64,000 nt of DNA from Anastrepha obliqua (taxonomy: Eukaryota; Arthropoda; Insecta; Diptera; Tephritidae): contig NC_072893.1 in NCBI RefSeq assembly GCF_027943255.1, positions 25,070,001 to 25,134,000 of the forward strand. Direction: 5' to 3'. The notes beneath the pieces are model-generated. The model saw only the letters and a program-made list of their open reading frames with translations. It ran no database searches and had not been told where the DNA came from. Below are positions 1-10,650 of this stretch, in pieces. Made by a program: the position numbers and the translations under genes. Positions within the stretch are counted from its first letter, which is position 1. Every line of letters starts with the position of its first letter.

Positions 1-824
1 AATAAGGGCCCTCGGGTCTATGACGGTGCATTCGGAATTGGTCAAGGAATGCTTGATCTCGCTTTCGACTGCGTCCGAATTCTTTGATATAAGCCTCATC
101 TGGGTTCCCGGTCACAGCGACATTGCGGGAAACTGTGAGGCAGATGAGCTGGCCAGACAAGGGACATGTGAGGTGATTTCCCCGCGGAGGGAGAAAATTG
201 GAATCCCCCTGACTACCTGCGGTCTGCTCCTGGAAAGATGGGCATCGCGCAAACTCAGCGAGTGCTGGGAAAATGCACAAACGTGCAAGGTCGCGAAATC
301 CTTCTGGCCACGTGTGGACCGAAGGCGCTCGGGTGAGCTTCTGAGGCTGACAAAATATCAGCTCTCCAATCTAGTGGGCTTCCTCACAGGACACAATGCG
401 CGAGGAATGCATGCTGTGAGACTTGGAATCATCTCGAATCCTTTCTGTGCTGGATGTATGGAGGATGAGGTGGAATCATCTCAGCACCTTCTCCTTAGCT
501 GCCCTGCCCTGGCGGGGCTAAGATTCAGGCATCTTGGCTCTTATTTCTTTGCCACGCCTGCTGAGACAGCTGGCGCTGACATTAAAAATCTGATGAGTTT
601 CATCAGCAGCATTAAGCGGTTGACGCAAACATAGTCATCGTTCATAATTCCACACGCTCCTAACCTTCCCATCACCACCTTTCCCCGCCCTCTCCCTGCA
701 CCTCATCGGTCCTTCCCCTCTCCTCACTTCCTTGACAATGGTATCACAAAGGACGAATCTCTTTCGTCCAAGTGTGCCCACTCCCTGGGCAACCATATTA
801 ACCTAACCTAACCTAACCTAACTA
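1..824 (+). mobile_element. RNase-H LINE, 3' end (copy A)
   Basis: This is the 3' end of a non-LTR retrotransposon. The reading frame is open from base 2 through the window edge to the stop at 632-634. From the Met at 20 the 204-residue tail contains the last part of an RNase H domain (GHSDIAGN with His32, ADELAR with Asp42). A zinc-binding motif follows: Cys143, Cys146, His156, Cys161 (C-x2-C-x9-H-x4-C), as in LINE ORF2 C-termini. RNase H puts it in the I/LOA-like group of clades; which clade I cannot say. No frameshift or stop disrupts this tail, so it is the best preserved RNase-H LINE end here. After the stop come ~165 bp of 3' UTR with TGGTATCACAAAGGAC near 739, then five CCTAA units (799-824) as the tail. 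The 5' part lies outside the window. Confidence 0.88.
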
Positions 825-1310
825 ATTTTATTGATAAAAACTCGACTTTTGGGGTGCTTTCAAATCGCACCAGTTCACCTAAATCTTAATATTTTCCCAA
901 GCTTTGTTTAAAACCTTAAAATTTTATAAATTTTATGATTCCGGTGGAAAAAATAGCAATTTTTTTAATGAGGCACCCTAATCTATATATTCCATATTCC
1001 ATAAAAAGAGATAATTGCATATGGGACACCCTGTATATAACGCATGCACTCTAACTCGTTTTATGGTCATATACATCGCTCATTTGTGGCTGGCGTGCTG
1101 AATAAATTGACACTCAAACACATCGAACTGTTTTCAGCCAGTGTGTGAATTTATTGTTAAATGCTTTTATTGTACCTTAAAAGTTTTATATATAGCATTG
1201 ACAGGTACTGAAAATAATAAAATTCAATGAAATACTCTGCCAACAAAAATATAAGCAGTATGAAACCAACACACAAACACTTATTTACCCACTTTCCACC
1301 AGCCCACTAG
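825..1310. other. AT-rich stretch, no gene seen
   Basis: Nothing codes here. A GACACCCTGTATATAAC motif near 1023-1040 resembles the end of a TA-flanked MITE, but no partner terminus was found. Confidence 0.5.
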
Positions 1311-2648
1311 GGTTGGTCTAATGCGGACAAAAGCGTTGAGGAGTATATCGGATCCTCAGGGGTTCCTCAAGGATCAGTTCTGGGTCCACTGCTATGGAAC
1401 CTAATGTATGACGTGGTTCCAAGACTGGATATGCCCCCTAGAACTAAAGTCATTGGATTCGCGGATGACATCGCGGTGGTAATGGTAGCAAAACATATCC
1501 ACGAAATTGAGAAGATCGCCAGCGCATCAGTAAGCAGGATCAAGACTTGGCTAAGGTCTATGAAGCTGGAATTAGCTGAGCATAAGGCCGATGTATCATA
1601 GTTCTAATAAGCAGAAGGAAGATGGTAGAAACTATAAATGTAAAAGTTGGGTCTGTAACCATTAGTTTAAAATCCCGCTATTGGAATACGCTGTGAAGAA
1701 GGCATCGAGTGTACAGTCCTGCCTGTCGCGAATCATGCCAAACAATTTCGGATCTAGCCACAACAAAAGAATACTTTATAGCAGGGTAGGCAGCTCGGTT
1801 CTTTTGTATTCCGCACCTATCTGGGCTGACGCACTGAAAATAAATAGCTACACAAAAAAACTGATAGCCGTTTATCGGCTAAGCACTTTGCGAACTATCT
1901 GCGGCTTCAGCACAATTTCGGACGATGCTTCCTTCGTTATAGCAGAACTAGTCCCCGTAGACATTTTGGCGAAAGAAATGCAGATAGTATATTTAAGGCT
2001 ATCCGAGCCCGACGGTAGAGCAAGTCGTAAAACTATTGCAGAAGAAGAAAGGCGTCGTTTGATCGCCCACTGGCAAGACCGGTGGAACAGTTCACCGAAA
2101 GGTAGATGGACGCATGGGCTAATACCTATTCTTAGGACGTGGTTCGAAAGGAGCCATGGGGAAACAAACTTCAATTTAAGCCAATTCCTTTCAGGGCACG
2201 GGGTGTTTCGAAAATTCATAGTTTCGGCCATGATAGTTCACCAAACTGCCCAATCTGCAAGGAGAGGGAAAAAGACGCTGTTCACGTCTTGTTCTAATGC
2301 CCACGCTATGCTCCCAAAACTTGTGGTATATTAAACGGAGAAAATATTATAGATTTTATGCTAAAGTCGAGTGATAAGCTAAGGAAGCGAATCTGCGCGC
2401 ACGCAAAATATATCCATAATGATCTAAGACGCGCGGAAGTTCGTAGACGAAATAACTAGCAGCATATGAGCTAACCAGCCCCGTGAGGTAATTCCTTTTT
2501 GGACAGTTCTGTGGGGAGAGTGGCAGATAGTGGAGAGGTGTTTAATACGTAGGTGTAGCTGTGAGGCTAAAAGTCGTGCATACTGCTATGCCGGTGTAGC
2601 AGTACTCATGAGAGTTCCCTATACACGGGCGTCATCCTGAAAAAAAAG
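1311..2648 (+). mobile_element. R1-type LINE, broken ORF2 3' half
   Basis: A degraded non-LTR retrotransposon without RNase H. From about 1320 the frame reads GVPQGSVLGPLLWN, the conserved reverse-transcriptase block, then the catalytic FADD box (about 1458-1469). The frame stops at 1599-1601 and continues in another frame (RRKMVETINVKVGSV). An internal deletion joins this at about 1680 to a downstream segment (1681-2334) of the post-RT region, including FNLSQFLSGHGVF, a signature of R1-clade ORF2 C-termini. A third frame (2340-2459) carries the basic end, RRAEVRRRNN then stop. A 3' UTR runs to a short A tract (2640-2648). At least two frameshifts, one stop and one deletion make it a pseudogene. 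R1-clade assignment is from remembered family motifs. Confidence 0.82.
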
Positions 2649-2654
2649 ACATTC

Positions 2655-3330
2655 GAATGCGATTTTCTCAGCAACATTTAGAGCGTTTTCGAAAGAATAA
2701 AGTGGATTTTGTGCGTCGATTCATCAATGGGGTTGAGACTTGGGTCTATCACATTCATCCAAAATCAAAACAAAAGGCTAAAGAGTAGTGTGAAACTGGT
2801 TTTTCGACTCCGAAACGAGTTCGTGTTCAGAAATCAGCCAAAAAGGCCGATCAGTTTGGCATCAGTTTTTTGGGAAGTGAAAGGAATTTTGTTTGTGGAT
2901 TACTTGCAAACTGGAAAAACGAAAGAAATTTTGTTTGTGGAATACTTGCAAACTTTAAAAACAATACTTACTGAATATTTTTGTAACCTTTTAGGTCAGC
3001 TAAAGGAAAAAATTCATAAAAAATACCCAGTTTCCTGAAGAAAAAACAATCTCTTTCATCAGGACAATGAAGGCCGTGTCACAGGAGCATTTTGCCAATG
3101 GCTAAACTCCATGAATTAAAGTTCGAATTGTTGAAGCATCCATCACATTTGGCTCCTAGTGACTTGCAGCTGTTTCCAGACCTAAAAAAATGCATGCGTC
3201 TAAAACGTTTTTCATCAAATGTTGAGGTTATAACAGCTATGGAAACGTGTTTTGCAACCCTTCCTTTTATTTGTTTGCCTTGTATTATTAAGGTGCCCAA
3301 CGTCACATTTGTCGCAAAAATAAGCTAACG
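2655..3330 (+). mobile_element. mariner transposase relic
   Basis: A decayed Tc1/mariner transposase. Pieces in all three frames give SQQHLERFRKNKVDFVRRF, then GVETWVYHIHPKSK (the first catalytic Asp of the D-E-T-W block is lost: GVET), KKVMASVFW-like sequence ending SVFWEVKGILFVDYLQTGKT, and later MAKLHELKFELLKHPSHLAPSDLQLFPDLKKC, which contains the third Asp block (APSD). The HQDN block is recognisable only as a broken segment near 3060. There is no N-terminal helix-turn-helix and no terminal repeat. A ~50 bp internal tandem duplication lies at 2878-2963. A second fragment of the same family lies on the other strand at 61466-61720. Confidence 0.82.
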
Positions 3331-5062
3331 GTTTTGGGAAGACGCCACCTGACGGCAACTCGGCTTCTTCGCTTTACAATCGGTAAACGAACCATCGGAA
3401 TTAGTGCATTATTCGTGGGCGTCAAATGTTGTTAGGTCACTTAAGAACCAAAACTGTTTTAAAAGTGAAAATTTTACTTGCTTTCGAAGCCATTGAGCTC
3501 AAAGTGAGCCTTATCATTGAGAACAGTTTGAAACAGGGAAAACAGTGACATGCACAGAAAAAGTTTGAATTGTCTGATTCAACAGGTCAAAAATAAGCTG
3601 CCCACAATGGGTATATAACTAATCTACATTTTACAAAGGGCAACTGTCGTTTTGAGTACGCAATGACTTAAAAACACAGGCCAATACTTTATTAGGGCAA
3701 TATAGAAGAAAGCCCAAAAGCTTTTTGGATTTTTTTAACGGCATATTTCTTTTATGTGAGCCATGAAAATCGTGGAGTCGGAATTTCACTGGAGCACTTA
3801 TTCTATTGTCTAGGAACGGAAGATTCGCTAGAAGACTGTGCAGAACCATTTGCTTAAGGCTGATCTGACGAAAACTTCGATGTGTGGGAGTTACACGAAA
3901 TGACGCAAAAAAAATCGAATGCGTCGAATTGAAGTATGAGATTCTTTGTTGCAATGTAACAATAGCAACCATATGTCGAGAAGCGGATGATAGATTAAAG
4001 TTTAGGTTAAATGGTTGCCCAGTCAAGAGCCTACTTAACTGATGGTAGCTGAGGATGCAAAAAGCGGCATATACTTGCGTGAAAAAAGGCGTAAAAAGTT
4101 CGTGCTTAAATCGCGGAGAGTCAGCCCAAATGGATAACCTTGCCCGGATTTAGAGAAAAGAAGACTTTGATGTGTGTTTCGTATCATCAGAAGGAATTTT
4201 GAAAGAGCATCACTCATCATAAACTGCTGCTATCAGGCAAAATAATCACTTAAGACCCTCACTGTAAACAACTGACTAGACAGAAGCAGCCAAAACTGGT
4301 GAATCCTTCCACACACGCATTTTATTAATAAACTGGCTGAACAAAAAACTTTGTTACAGAGTTTGTGAAAATTCGTAAACCATTAAATAAAAATAATTGG
4401 GCTTTTCAGCATCGCATAAACTAATTTGGAATTGCTTTCGTTCGGTAAAGAAATAAAGGAAAATGGCAAAAAGGAACGGAAACATAAAAAAACACTCGCT
4501 TAACCTCCGTGCAGCGATTCCAAACTATTTCAAAATGGAAAGAAAAGTTGAAAAATGAATAAAAAATTAGAGCAAAATAAAAATAACAAAAAAAAAGCAC
4601 ACACAGCCAAAAAAGTGAGAGAATTGAAGACACAGCAGATAAAAAAAATGCAAAACTCACTCACACACACACACACGCCCCCAAACGCATGCACTGAACG
4701 TTCTAAAAAACCTCACTTATTCAGTAAAAAACGAAGTAGCAACAATTTCAGTTATCGCAGCCCACACCCAGCCACAAACACGCACCCACCCTGCCTATTT
4801 CACCCCAATCCACAGCAATGGATCGCTGCAACACTCCAAAATGCGATCATGCAAATTCCATTAAAATTGAAACATTTCCGTGCCAACGACAAAAGCATGA
4901 ACGAAGAGAATAAAAAATAAAAAAAAAATATTTGAAGCCCGAAACTGTGTGGCAATGGAAGATTAATGGTAAAAAGTACTCAGAAAGAAATAATACTTTG
5001 AAAAAAAAAACAACAACAACAACAAAAAATCCACTAAAAATACAAAATATGCAGCCACTCAC
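3331..5062 (-). other. Adar intron (downstream side), no exon found
   Basis: This lies 3' of the Adar exon on the minus strand, so it is inferred intron, continuing left through the LINE relics to the window edge. The expected next Adar block, completing dsRBD1 after the exon ending at 5063, is not present. The stretch holds CA/CCCA-rich simple sequence (4650-4800), A-rich tracts and a 131-codon minus ORF at 3631-4026 that I do not recognise and do not trust as a gene. Confidence 0.5.
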
Positions 5063-5217
5063 CTCAACGGAAATGGTGAACAGCGGGGCATGCACCGGCC
5101 CAGTTTGCGACTCCAATTTATACACCAAGCCATGACGCAGCTCATTCAGCATGGCGACGGTATTCTTCGGTTGTGGTACACGCTCCTTGCCCGTACGCGG
5201 CTTCTTCTTCGGCAACA
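5063..5217 (-). CDS. Adar: Adar exon encoding start of dsRNA-binding domain 1
   Basis: Coding exon of the fly adenosine deaminase acting on RNA, which converts adenosine to inosine in double-stranded nuclear RNA. It reads as two bases completing a split codon plus 51 codons. The product begins [19 protein letters not shown] and continues through [17 protein letters not shown] to [14 protein letters not shown]. The block PKN...LNEL...[14 protein letters not shown]...VE is the first half of dsRBD1 in Drosophila Adar and vertebrate ADAR2. The acceptor is a T-rich tract then TAG at 5218-5220. The donor is GAG/GTGAGT, with GT at 5061-5062. Both fit consensus. The phase joins the 5559-5652 exon through a shared Val codon. 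The domain's second half and the deaminase are left of the window, so this is a small piece of the gene. Recognition is from memory of the family; a search would settle it. Confidence 0.93.
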
Positions 5218-5558
5218 CTACAAAAAAAAAAACAAAAAAACACATCCAACACAAATAAATAAATAATAAAAAATAGTGAGTTGGATATAAAAGCAAATTA
5301 ATTACCCCTAAAGCGGAAGTAGACAAAATCATCGCTTTCAAAAATAAATAAAAAATGCAATTCTGAGAGTCCTACACAGCTCCCACCCTAGCCAACCAAG
5401 CAACAGTCAAGCGAACCAGCCAACAGCCAAGCGAACCAGCCAACAGCCAGAAGCCAGCAGCTATCAGCCAGCTAGTCGGTTGGTTAGTAAGCTAGTCAAA
5501 GCCATGCCGGAAACTAGAAAACTTCCGCTCCAATACAGTTATATTGTAGTGCACTTAC
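5218..5558 (-). other. Adar: Adar intron, 341 bp
   Basis: Short intron between the two Adar exons. It starts GTAAGT on the minus strand (5553-5558) and ends in a pyrimidine-rich tract and TAG. Plus-strand 5390-5500 holds an imperfect repeat based on AGCCAAC/AGCGAACC. Confidence 0.88.
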
Positions 5559-5652
5559 CCGGATACTTCGAGCCCTCATAGCGACGCTTTGATGGTGACT
5601 TGCGACTGTAGCCATTCATATTTGGATGATCTGGTGTTGGTAGTAACAAAGG
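5559..5652 (-). CDS. Adar: Adar N-terminal exon (upstream of dsRBD1)
   Basis: This encodes the segment preceding dsRBD1. Its C-terminal part reads NMNGYSRKSPSKRRYEGSKYP, clearly the counterpart of the basic NMNGYNRK...KRGYE...KY segment near the N-terminus of Drosophila Adar. The donor is CCGG/GTAAGT (GT at 5557-5558), leaving one base that combines with the next exon as GTG (Val). Two acceptors are possible. The first AG after a long CTTCTCTTCTC-type pyrimidine tract gives a start at 5652, reading PLLLPTPDHPN in phase 0. A second AG gives a start at 5630 in phase 1. The basic stretch probably contributes to nuclear localisation, which is inference. Conservation is strongest after NMNGY, so the exon identity is firmer than its 5' edge. 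Confidence 0.9.
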
Positions 5653-6102
5653 CTGCAGGCGTCAACGAGTTGAGAAGAGAAGAGAAGAGAAGAAGAAAGA
5701 ATTAGAGAAATTAAATTTGATTTTGATAGATGGAGATAGATACGGTCACATACAAGCATACACACATACATATATAGCAGATATGTGTAGAAAATCAAGC
5801 TAGTGACACATTTAGATATTACGAGTACATTGAGATTATTTGATATATATTTATTTTTTCTCATATCCACATAGATGCTTAGTGCAGACAGGCAAAACAT
5901 TCAGACACACATAATTAGATACACAAAGGACACAATCAGTGAGTTGGGATAGAGCATACGGAAAGGTTGGGTTCGTGTAGTCCTTGGTGAGGCAAAGAAA
6001 CAAGAAATCAAAAAAATAGAAAAAAGAAAAAAAAGAGAATTATTTTAAAATGGCTTTAGCGTAAAAAATGAGTAGGAACTTGTAGAAAAAAATTTTTTTT
6101 GT

Positions 6103-7145
6103 TTAAAGTATTGGGCGCTCAAATAGAAAACCTGAGTTTTGCGTTAAGTGGCGCCAACAGCAGCCATCTTTGATATTGTATTGGGTATGGGAATAAGTTT
6201 CCGCCCTCGTAAAAGACCTGTCAGCAGCTGATACTATTTTTGTGCTCACTCTAGTAAAATACTGGTGATTTGAAGGTGTATATGTGAGGTCTCGATCGCA
6301 GTATCTGACATTCATTTGAAGCGTAAAGATCCTGTCTTATCTGACGTCAAAAATGTCTACGTTCGTCCCGAAAAAACAGCATTTGCGGGAAGTCAGGCTT
6401 CATCATTGGGAATGGTCCATAAAGCAGGTAACTGGGTGCCACATCAATTGAAGGAGAGGGATATCGAGAGACGTTTGGCGACGTGTGAGCTGCTTCTTGA
6501 ACGGCAGAAAAGACAAGGTTTTCTGCATCGCATCGTCACTGGCGATGAAAAATGGATCTATTATGATAACCTTAAGCGTCGAAAATGTTGGAGCCTGCCA
6601 GGTCCATCGACATCTGGTGGCATCAGAAGGGTGTCATCTATTATGAACTCCTTAAACCATCTGAAACCATTACTCGGGAATGTTACCAACTGCAGCTAAT
6701 GCGTTTGACTCGAGCTCTGACAGAAAAGCGGTCGGAATGGGACGGTAGACGGTAGCCATGACAAACTGATTTTTCTGCATGACAACACCACACGTTGCCA
6801 AATCGGTCCAGAAATATTTAGAGGGACTGAATTGGGAAATCTTACCCCACCCGCCGTATTACCCAGACATTGCACCTTCGGATTACCATCTGTTCCGATC
6901 AATGCAGTCAGCCCTTATTGGAGAGCTTTTCACTTCTTACAAGAGCATTGCAAACTGGCTGAATGAATGGATCAAGTCAAAAGAACTCGAATTTTTCGTC
7001 AGAGGAATACATAGGTATGCTGCCTGAAAGATGGAGTAAAGTTGTAGCTTCCAATGGCAGATACTTCACAGAATATCATGTATTATTTCATTGCTTAACA
7101 AATACTTCAAACCGAGTGGCCTACAGTTTTATGCAACCACCGAAC
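6103..7145 (+). mobile_element. mariner relic (second family)
   Basis: A degraded mariner transposase gene. The segment from 6316 reads KAGNWVPHQLKERDIERR, then FLHRIVTGDEKWIYYDNLKRR, which contains the first catalytic Asp (VTGDEKW). After a deletion, a second frame gives WWHQKGVIYYELLKPSETITRE. After another frameshift, 6779-7027 gives PHVAKSVQKYLEGLNWEIL and PDIAPSDYHLFRSMQSAL, with the third Asp (APSD). The HDN block at 6777-6785 is out of frame. The end reads LPERWSKVVASNGRYF. No N-terminal helix-turn-helix or convincing ITR pair was found. It differs in sequence from the mariners at 2655 and 60171. Its right end abuts the 3' tail of a minus-strand LINE at about 7150. Confidence 0.83.
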
Positions 7146-7727
7146 AACAGAAAGGTTGGGTTGCCACTTGACGCATCTAAGCCTGCTGTAGGTCCATTGT
7201 GATACCACCAGGGATGTTTTCCCTTCCTCACTCTACACTGCCCTCATTGAACCAACCTCTGGCTTTAATATCTCTAACAATCTTTGTTAGTTTTAAATTG
7301 GCTACTTCTGCCTCTTTCCTCGAATATTGTACCTTCTTCTACCCAGACCCCTGCACGCGCATAGAAAGTGTTCTAGAGTCACTTCTTCTTCTTCAATGTC
7401 GTTACAGTTTCTGCAGCAATCGGTATCAAGAGACTCTGTTAGAACCCCAAAATATTTCTTACATCCTTTCTGTTAAGTCGGTTCGAGCGACCCATATTCC
7501 ATTCTGGCCCCTACTTGTTGGCAGATTGGATGATTTGTCTATCTATTAGTAGCTTACAAGTTGTAAGAGTTATAGCTATGTTTGTTTTATCTGATTGGAT
7601 CAGTATAGTTGTAATCAACGTCGCTAGTTCGTCTGCTTTGCAGTTACCTTCTACGGTACCCAGAGCAGATTGTAAAGTACTGTGTTATAGCTGATAGCCA
7701 GGACTGTCAGCTTGGGTCATTGGGGTA
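7146..7727 (-). mobile_element. RNase-H LINE 3' end, minus strand
   Basis: Read on the minus strand this is the 3' end of an RNase-H-bearing LINE. GTVEGNCKADELA (about 7615-7650) is the C-terminal RNase H block with its Asp. Downstream, CCRNCNDIEEEEVTLEHFLC (about 7370-7430) is the zinc motif (C-x2-C...H). The 3' UTR contains TGGTATCACAATGGAC (7190-7205), almost the same as in copy A. The tail is CCCAACC at 7153-7160. Several stops make it dead. The upstream half of its RNase H lies inverted on the plus strand at 7728-7853. Confidence 0.75.
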
Positions 7728-7853
7728 ATGGACAATAGAAGTGGAGTCAGTATCTATACTGATGGTTTCCAGCTTAATGAACACGTAGGCGGAGGCTTTC
7801 ACTCTGAAGAGGTGATTGCCAGCAGTTCCTTCCGGCTATGGGATCACTGTAAC
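7728..7853 (+). mobile_element. RNase H N-terminal half, inverted LINE segment
   Basis: A 42-codon open stretch reads SGVSIYTDGFQLNEHVGGGF then HSEEVIASSSFRLWDHCN. It matches the N-terminal RNase H block of LINEs (YTDG with the first catalytic Asp). It points away from the adjoining minus-strand LINE 3' end, of which it looks like the missing 5' continuation. Confidence 0.7.
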
Positions 7854-9079
7854 GTAAAGTTAGGTTACTCTAAGCTACACTTAGTCTTCGTGCTGTGAGT
7901 TTGGCCGAGCTCATACCCTTATTTGTGGTATACCTCTTGATGTTTTTCACAAATGAAGGGACAAAAATACACACGAAGGCTTGGCATTGACTGTTGAGGT
8001 GCACGCACTATTCGAAAAAAAAAACATTTTCTATCATTCTCGGGTTTCATGCCTACAGTGATTTCGAAACCGGGCAGTAGTAGTAAACCACATAAACCCA
8101 TTCGAGGGCGGCGACCACGAAGTTTCATGCCAACACTGATATTTTATTACATCCAATTAGAAGCTCTAAAGAGACTGCTCTTAAGCTATACAGATCTTCC
8201 AAGCAGTGATTCAAGAGCAGTCTGAAGCGCACTTATCCAAGAGTGGCGTAATGGAAAGTGAAGAAAGCAAGTGCTGAATGGACTCTCCCCCATTTGCTCA
8301 TCTCTACAACTCCTACGGCAATCGTCATGTGGGTTCCGGACCTGACACCCAGAACCCGTTTTTAACTCAATTTCTTTAGAAACGCACTAAACTCCTAATG
8401 CAACAACGTTCACGAGTGCTGTCCAAGTAAAAGTAAAACTCCAACATTTTGCTCTGTGCTTTGTGAAAACCGGAGGACAACAGCGCGACTTGTATGCTTG
8501 GACTTATTCCCCCCTCAAGTTTTGTCTCTGACCCTCTTCTCGTGCATTCGACTGCTTTCTTATTTTCTGAAACACTACTCTGTTCCAGAATCATGTGCAG
8601 GTACTCCGCCGAAAAGATTCTAGATATCTGCGACACGACCCCTATCGAGTTGGAATAAGGAGATCTAGAATTACTGAACGTATTTGGAAGATAAAACAAA
8701 CCAAATCACAAACCAGAGTAGACGACTGGCCAGAGTAGAGAACAAGTTTGGGCGTAATGTAGCATATTTTGGCCAGTGTTCGCTCTGTGACACGGAGCAT
8801 CCAACAGTAGATCACACAACAGTACTGCTGTCAAGCTTCTGCCAGACACAGACTACGATTACTAAGGTCACAGTGGAAGCAGCACATCAAGGGAACAGAT
8901 GGAATAATCTGAATTCTTCAAGCCTGGGGTTCGCTATCGAGCCAAGAACTAATGGGTTTCAGCTGAGCTTTGAAGGGAATGTTTCAATAATACGCGGAAA
9001 AAGCGACTAAGTTATTTTCCAGCTTGACCATGTTCGGTCATATGTTGCTCAGGTCCTTCAAATCTAACTGACGACACTG
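7854..9079. other. unassigned stretch
   Basis: No recognised gene. A 108-codon plus ORF (8684-9010) contains a Cys-x2-Cys...His spacing reminiscent of LINE C-termini, and a 107-codon minus ORF lies at 8376-8699, but neither gave recognisable motifs. Confidence 0.4.
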
Positions 9080-9560
9080 ACACGTTTTACCCCACCCACC
9101 GTTTGCAGCCGAGATATTGCTCTTGCCGACTTTTACCGCTTTCTTCAATGTCCTTTCTATGAAGAGGCTAAGAATTAACTCAGTTCGTGAGATGGGACGT
9201 TTTACCCCACCTTTCGTTTTAAGCAGCCCAATTATTTCAAGGATGATAGATACCAGGTTTGCTCGTTAGGTATGGCGAAAAAAAAATTTTTAAGAGAACT
9301 TTGGATTCTCAGTTCGTGACATAGGACGTTTTACCCCTCCACCCACCGTTTAATGGCCAATTATTGTCCTGGCAACTTTTATCTCGTTCTTTAATTTCCT
9401 TCCTATAAAGGGGTTACAAATTTGGTGAGTTCATGGCATGGAAAGTTTTACCCCATCCACCGTCCGGTGCAGCCGAGATATTACTGCTGCCGACTTTTAT
9501 CTCATCCTTCCTATAAAAAGGCTAATTATCTACTCAGTTCGAGAGATTTTTTCGAGCCGA
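9080..9560 (+). repeat. tandem repeat, 4 units of 115-128 bp
   Basis: Four diverged direct copies, each starting with ACGTTTTACCCCACCC or a variant at about 9082, 9197, 9325 and 9442. The shared body includes GCAGCCGAGATATT, CCGACTTTTATCTC, CTTCCTATAAA and CTCAGTTCGTGAGAT. The second unit carries a different middle (9220-9290). No coding capacity is apparent. Confidence 0.8.
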
Positions 9561-10464
9561 AATTCGTGTGCCCAAAGAGAGGTAGGACATGCCTGGCAGT
9601 AAATAATATTTTTAAGTAGAAAAAACAGAATAACCATTTTTTTAAAGAATATTCGAAAATCAGTGGTTTTCTATTTGCACTCCAATAACTCGGATTTTTT
9701 CTTCTTGTTCAACAAAACTGAAAAATTTCGCTGTTTCTCACCATAGAAGGCACACGACATTCGTTTAACTTAGTCTTGTTAGTGGAAAATCCATATTTCG
9801 TTCAATTTAAATGAAAAAAAAAGATATATAAATGCAAATTAAAACAAAATTAATAATTCCTGGCGGTGTTGTGAAATAATTTGCGTTTCGATGATTTTTA
9901 TTTAATTTCTTGTTGTTGTTGTTTGTTACAACATTAAGCATTCTATTAGTCATTACGGATTAAATTGAGGTTAATTAGGGTTTTTGCAGTCGTTTCTAAA
10001 TTTCGTGAATACATTTAGGTTTCAAAATACAAATACACACAACATTGATTTACAATTTATAATATTTTTTTATATTTATTGTTGGCTTAAGTTGAAAGTT
10101 GGGTTCATTTTATTGCAAGGCTAAATCTATCTACTTGTACATATAAATACACCGAGATATAAAGGATACAAAATTTAATACATACAGATATCGAGCATAC
10201 AGGTAAAATACGAAATAAGTATTTGGAATAAAAGTAAAAATGGAATTGAAAATTTTAAATCTAGGGTAGCTCAAAGAGAGCGTAGAATGGACAGAGAGGT
10301 GTGTCAATTTAAAAATTCAATTATTTTTAGTTTTTGATAAATTTTTCTTTAAGCTAAATATACCTCTCAGGTATTTCTTAAAGTTTATTTATGTCATAAA
10401 AAAATATGTTGATTGGACTTCGAAATGGACAGAAATAGGCCACTTTAGCACGAAGCTCATTCTT
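9561..10464. other. AT-rich stretch, no gene seen
   Basis: Unique AT-rich sequence with short simple repeats (for example TTGTTGTTGTTG near 9911). I see nothing functional in it. Confidence 0.4.
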
Positions 10465-10650
10465 TCATTTTTTAGAAGAAAGAAATAAATAAAAAAAATA
10501 CTCCAAAAATGCTAAATCTGGATTATAGGAAGAGAGGTTAAGTGTTTCATACTTGGATGACAGCCGTACTTGTGCATAACAGCCTTTCCCACATAGCCCA
10601 TGCGAACGAACGCAATGTCGCACGAAAGGCGCACACCCGCTCGAGTTCAT
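10465..10650 (-). mobile_element. possible mariner transposase fragment
   Basis: A 61-codon minus ORF ends SSYNPDLAFLEYFFYLFL, resembling the PPYSPDLAPSDYFLFP block of mariner transposases with the catalytic Asp position changed to Glu. The rest is not recognisable. A short decayed fragment at best. Confidence 0.4.

Noticed and set aside
799..824. Telomere-like CCTAA repeats
   Set aside because: They sit at LINE 3' ends, only a few units long, and similar tails occur at other LINE copies.
3631..4026. 131-codon minus ORF as a gene
   Set aside because: No recognised motif, no splice or start evidence, and it lies in inferred intron between repeats.
4555..4920. 121-codon Lys/Thr-rich plus ORF
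   Set aside because: Low-complexity AAA and CACA sequence with no domain.
4847..5341. 164-codon minus ORF taken as a whole gene
   Set aside because: Only 5063-5217 is coding. The Phe-rich flanks are intron read-through past clear splice sites.
8684..9010. LINE zinc-finger C-terminus
   Set aside because: A CSLCD...H spacing occurs, but the surrounding residues do not fit the family.
9080..9560. CRISPR-like array
   Set aside because: Units are long, diverged throughout and without unique spacers; the genome is a fly.
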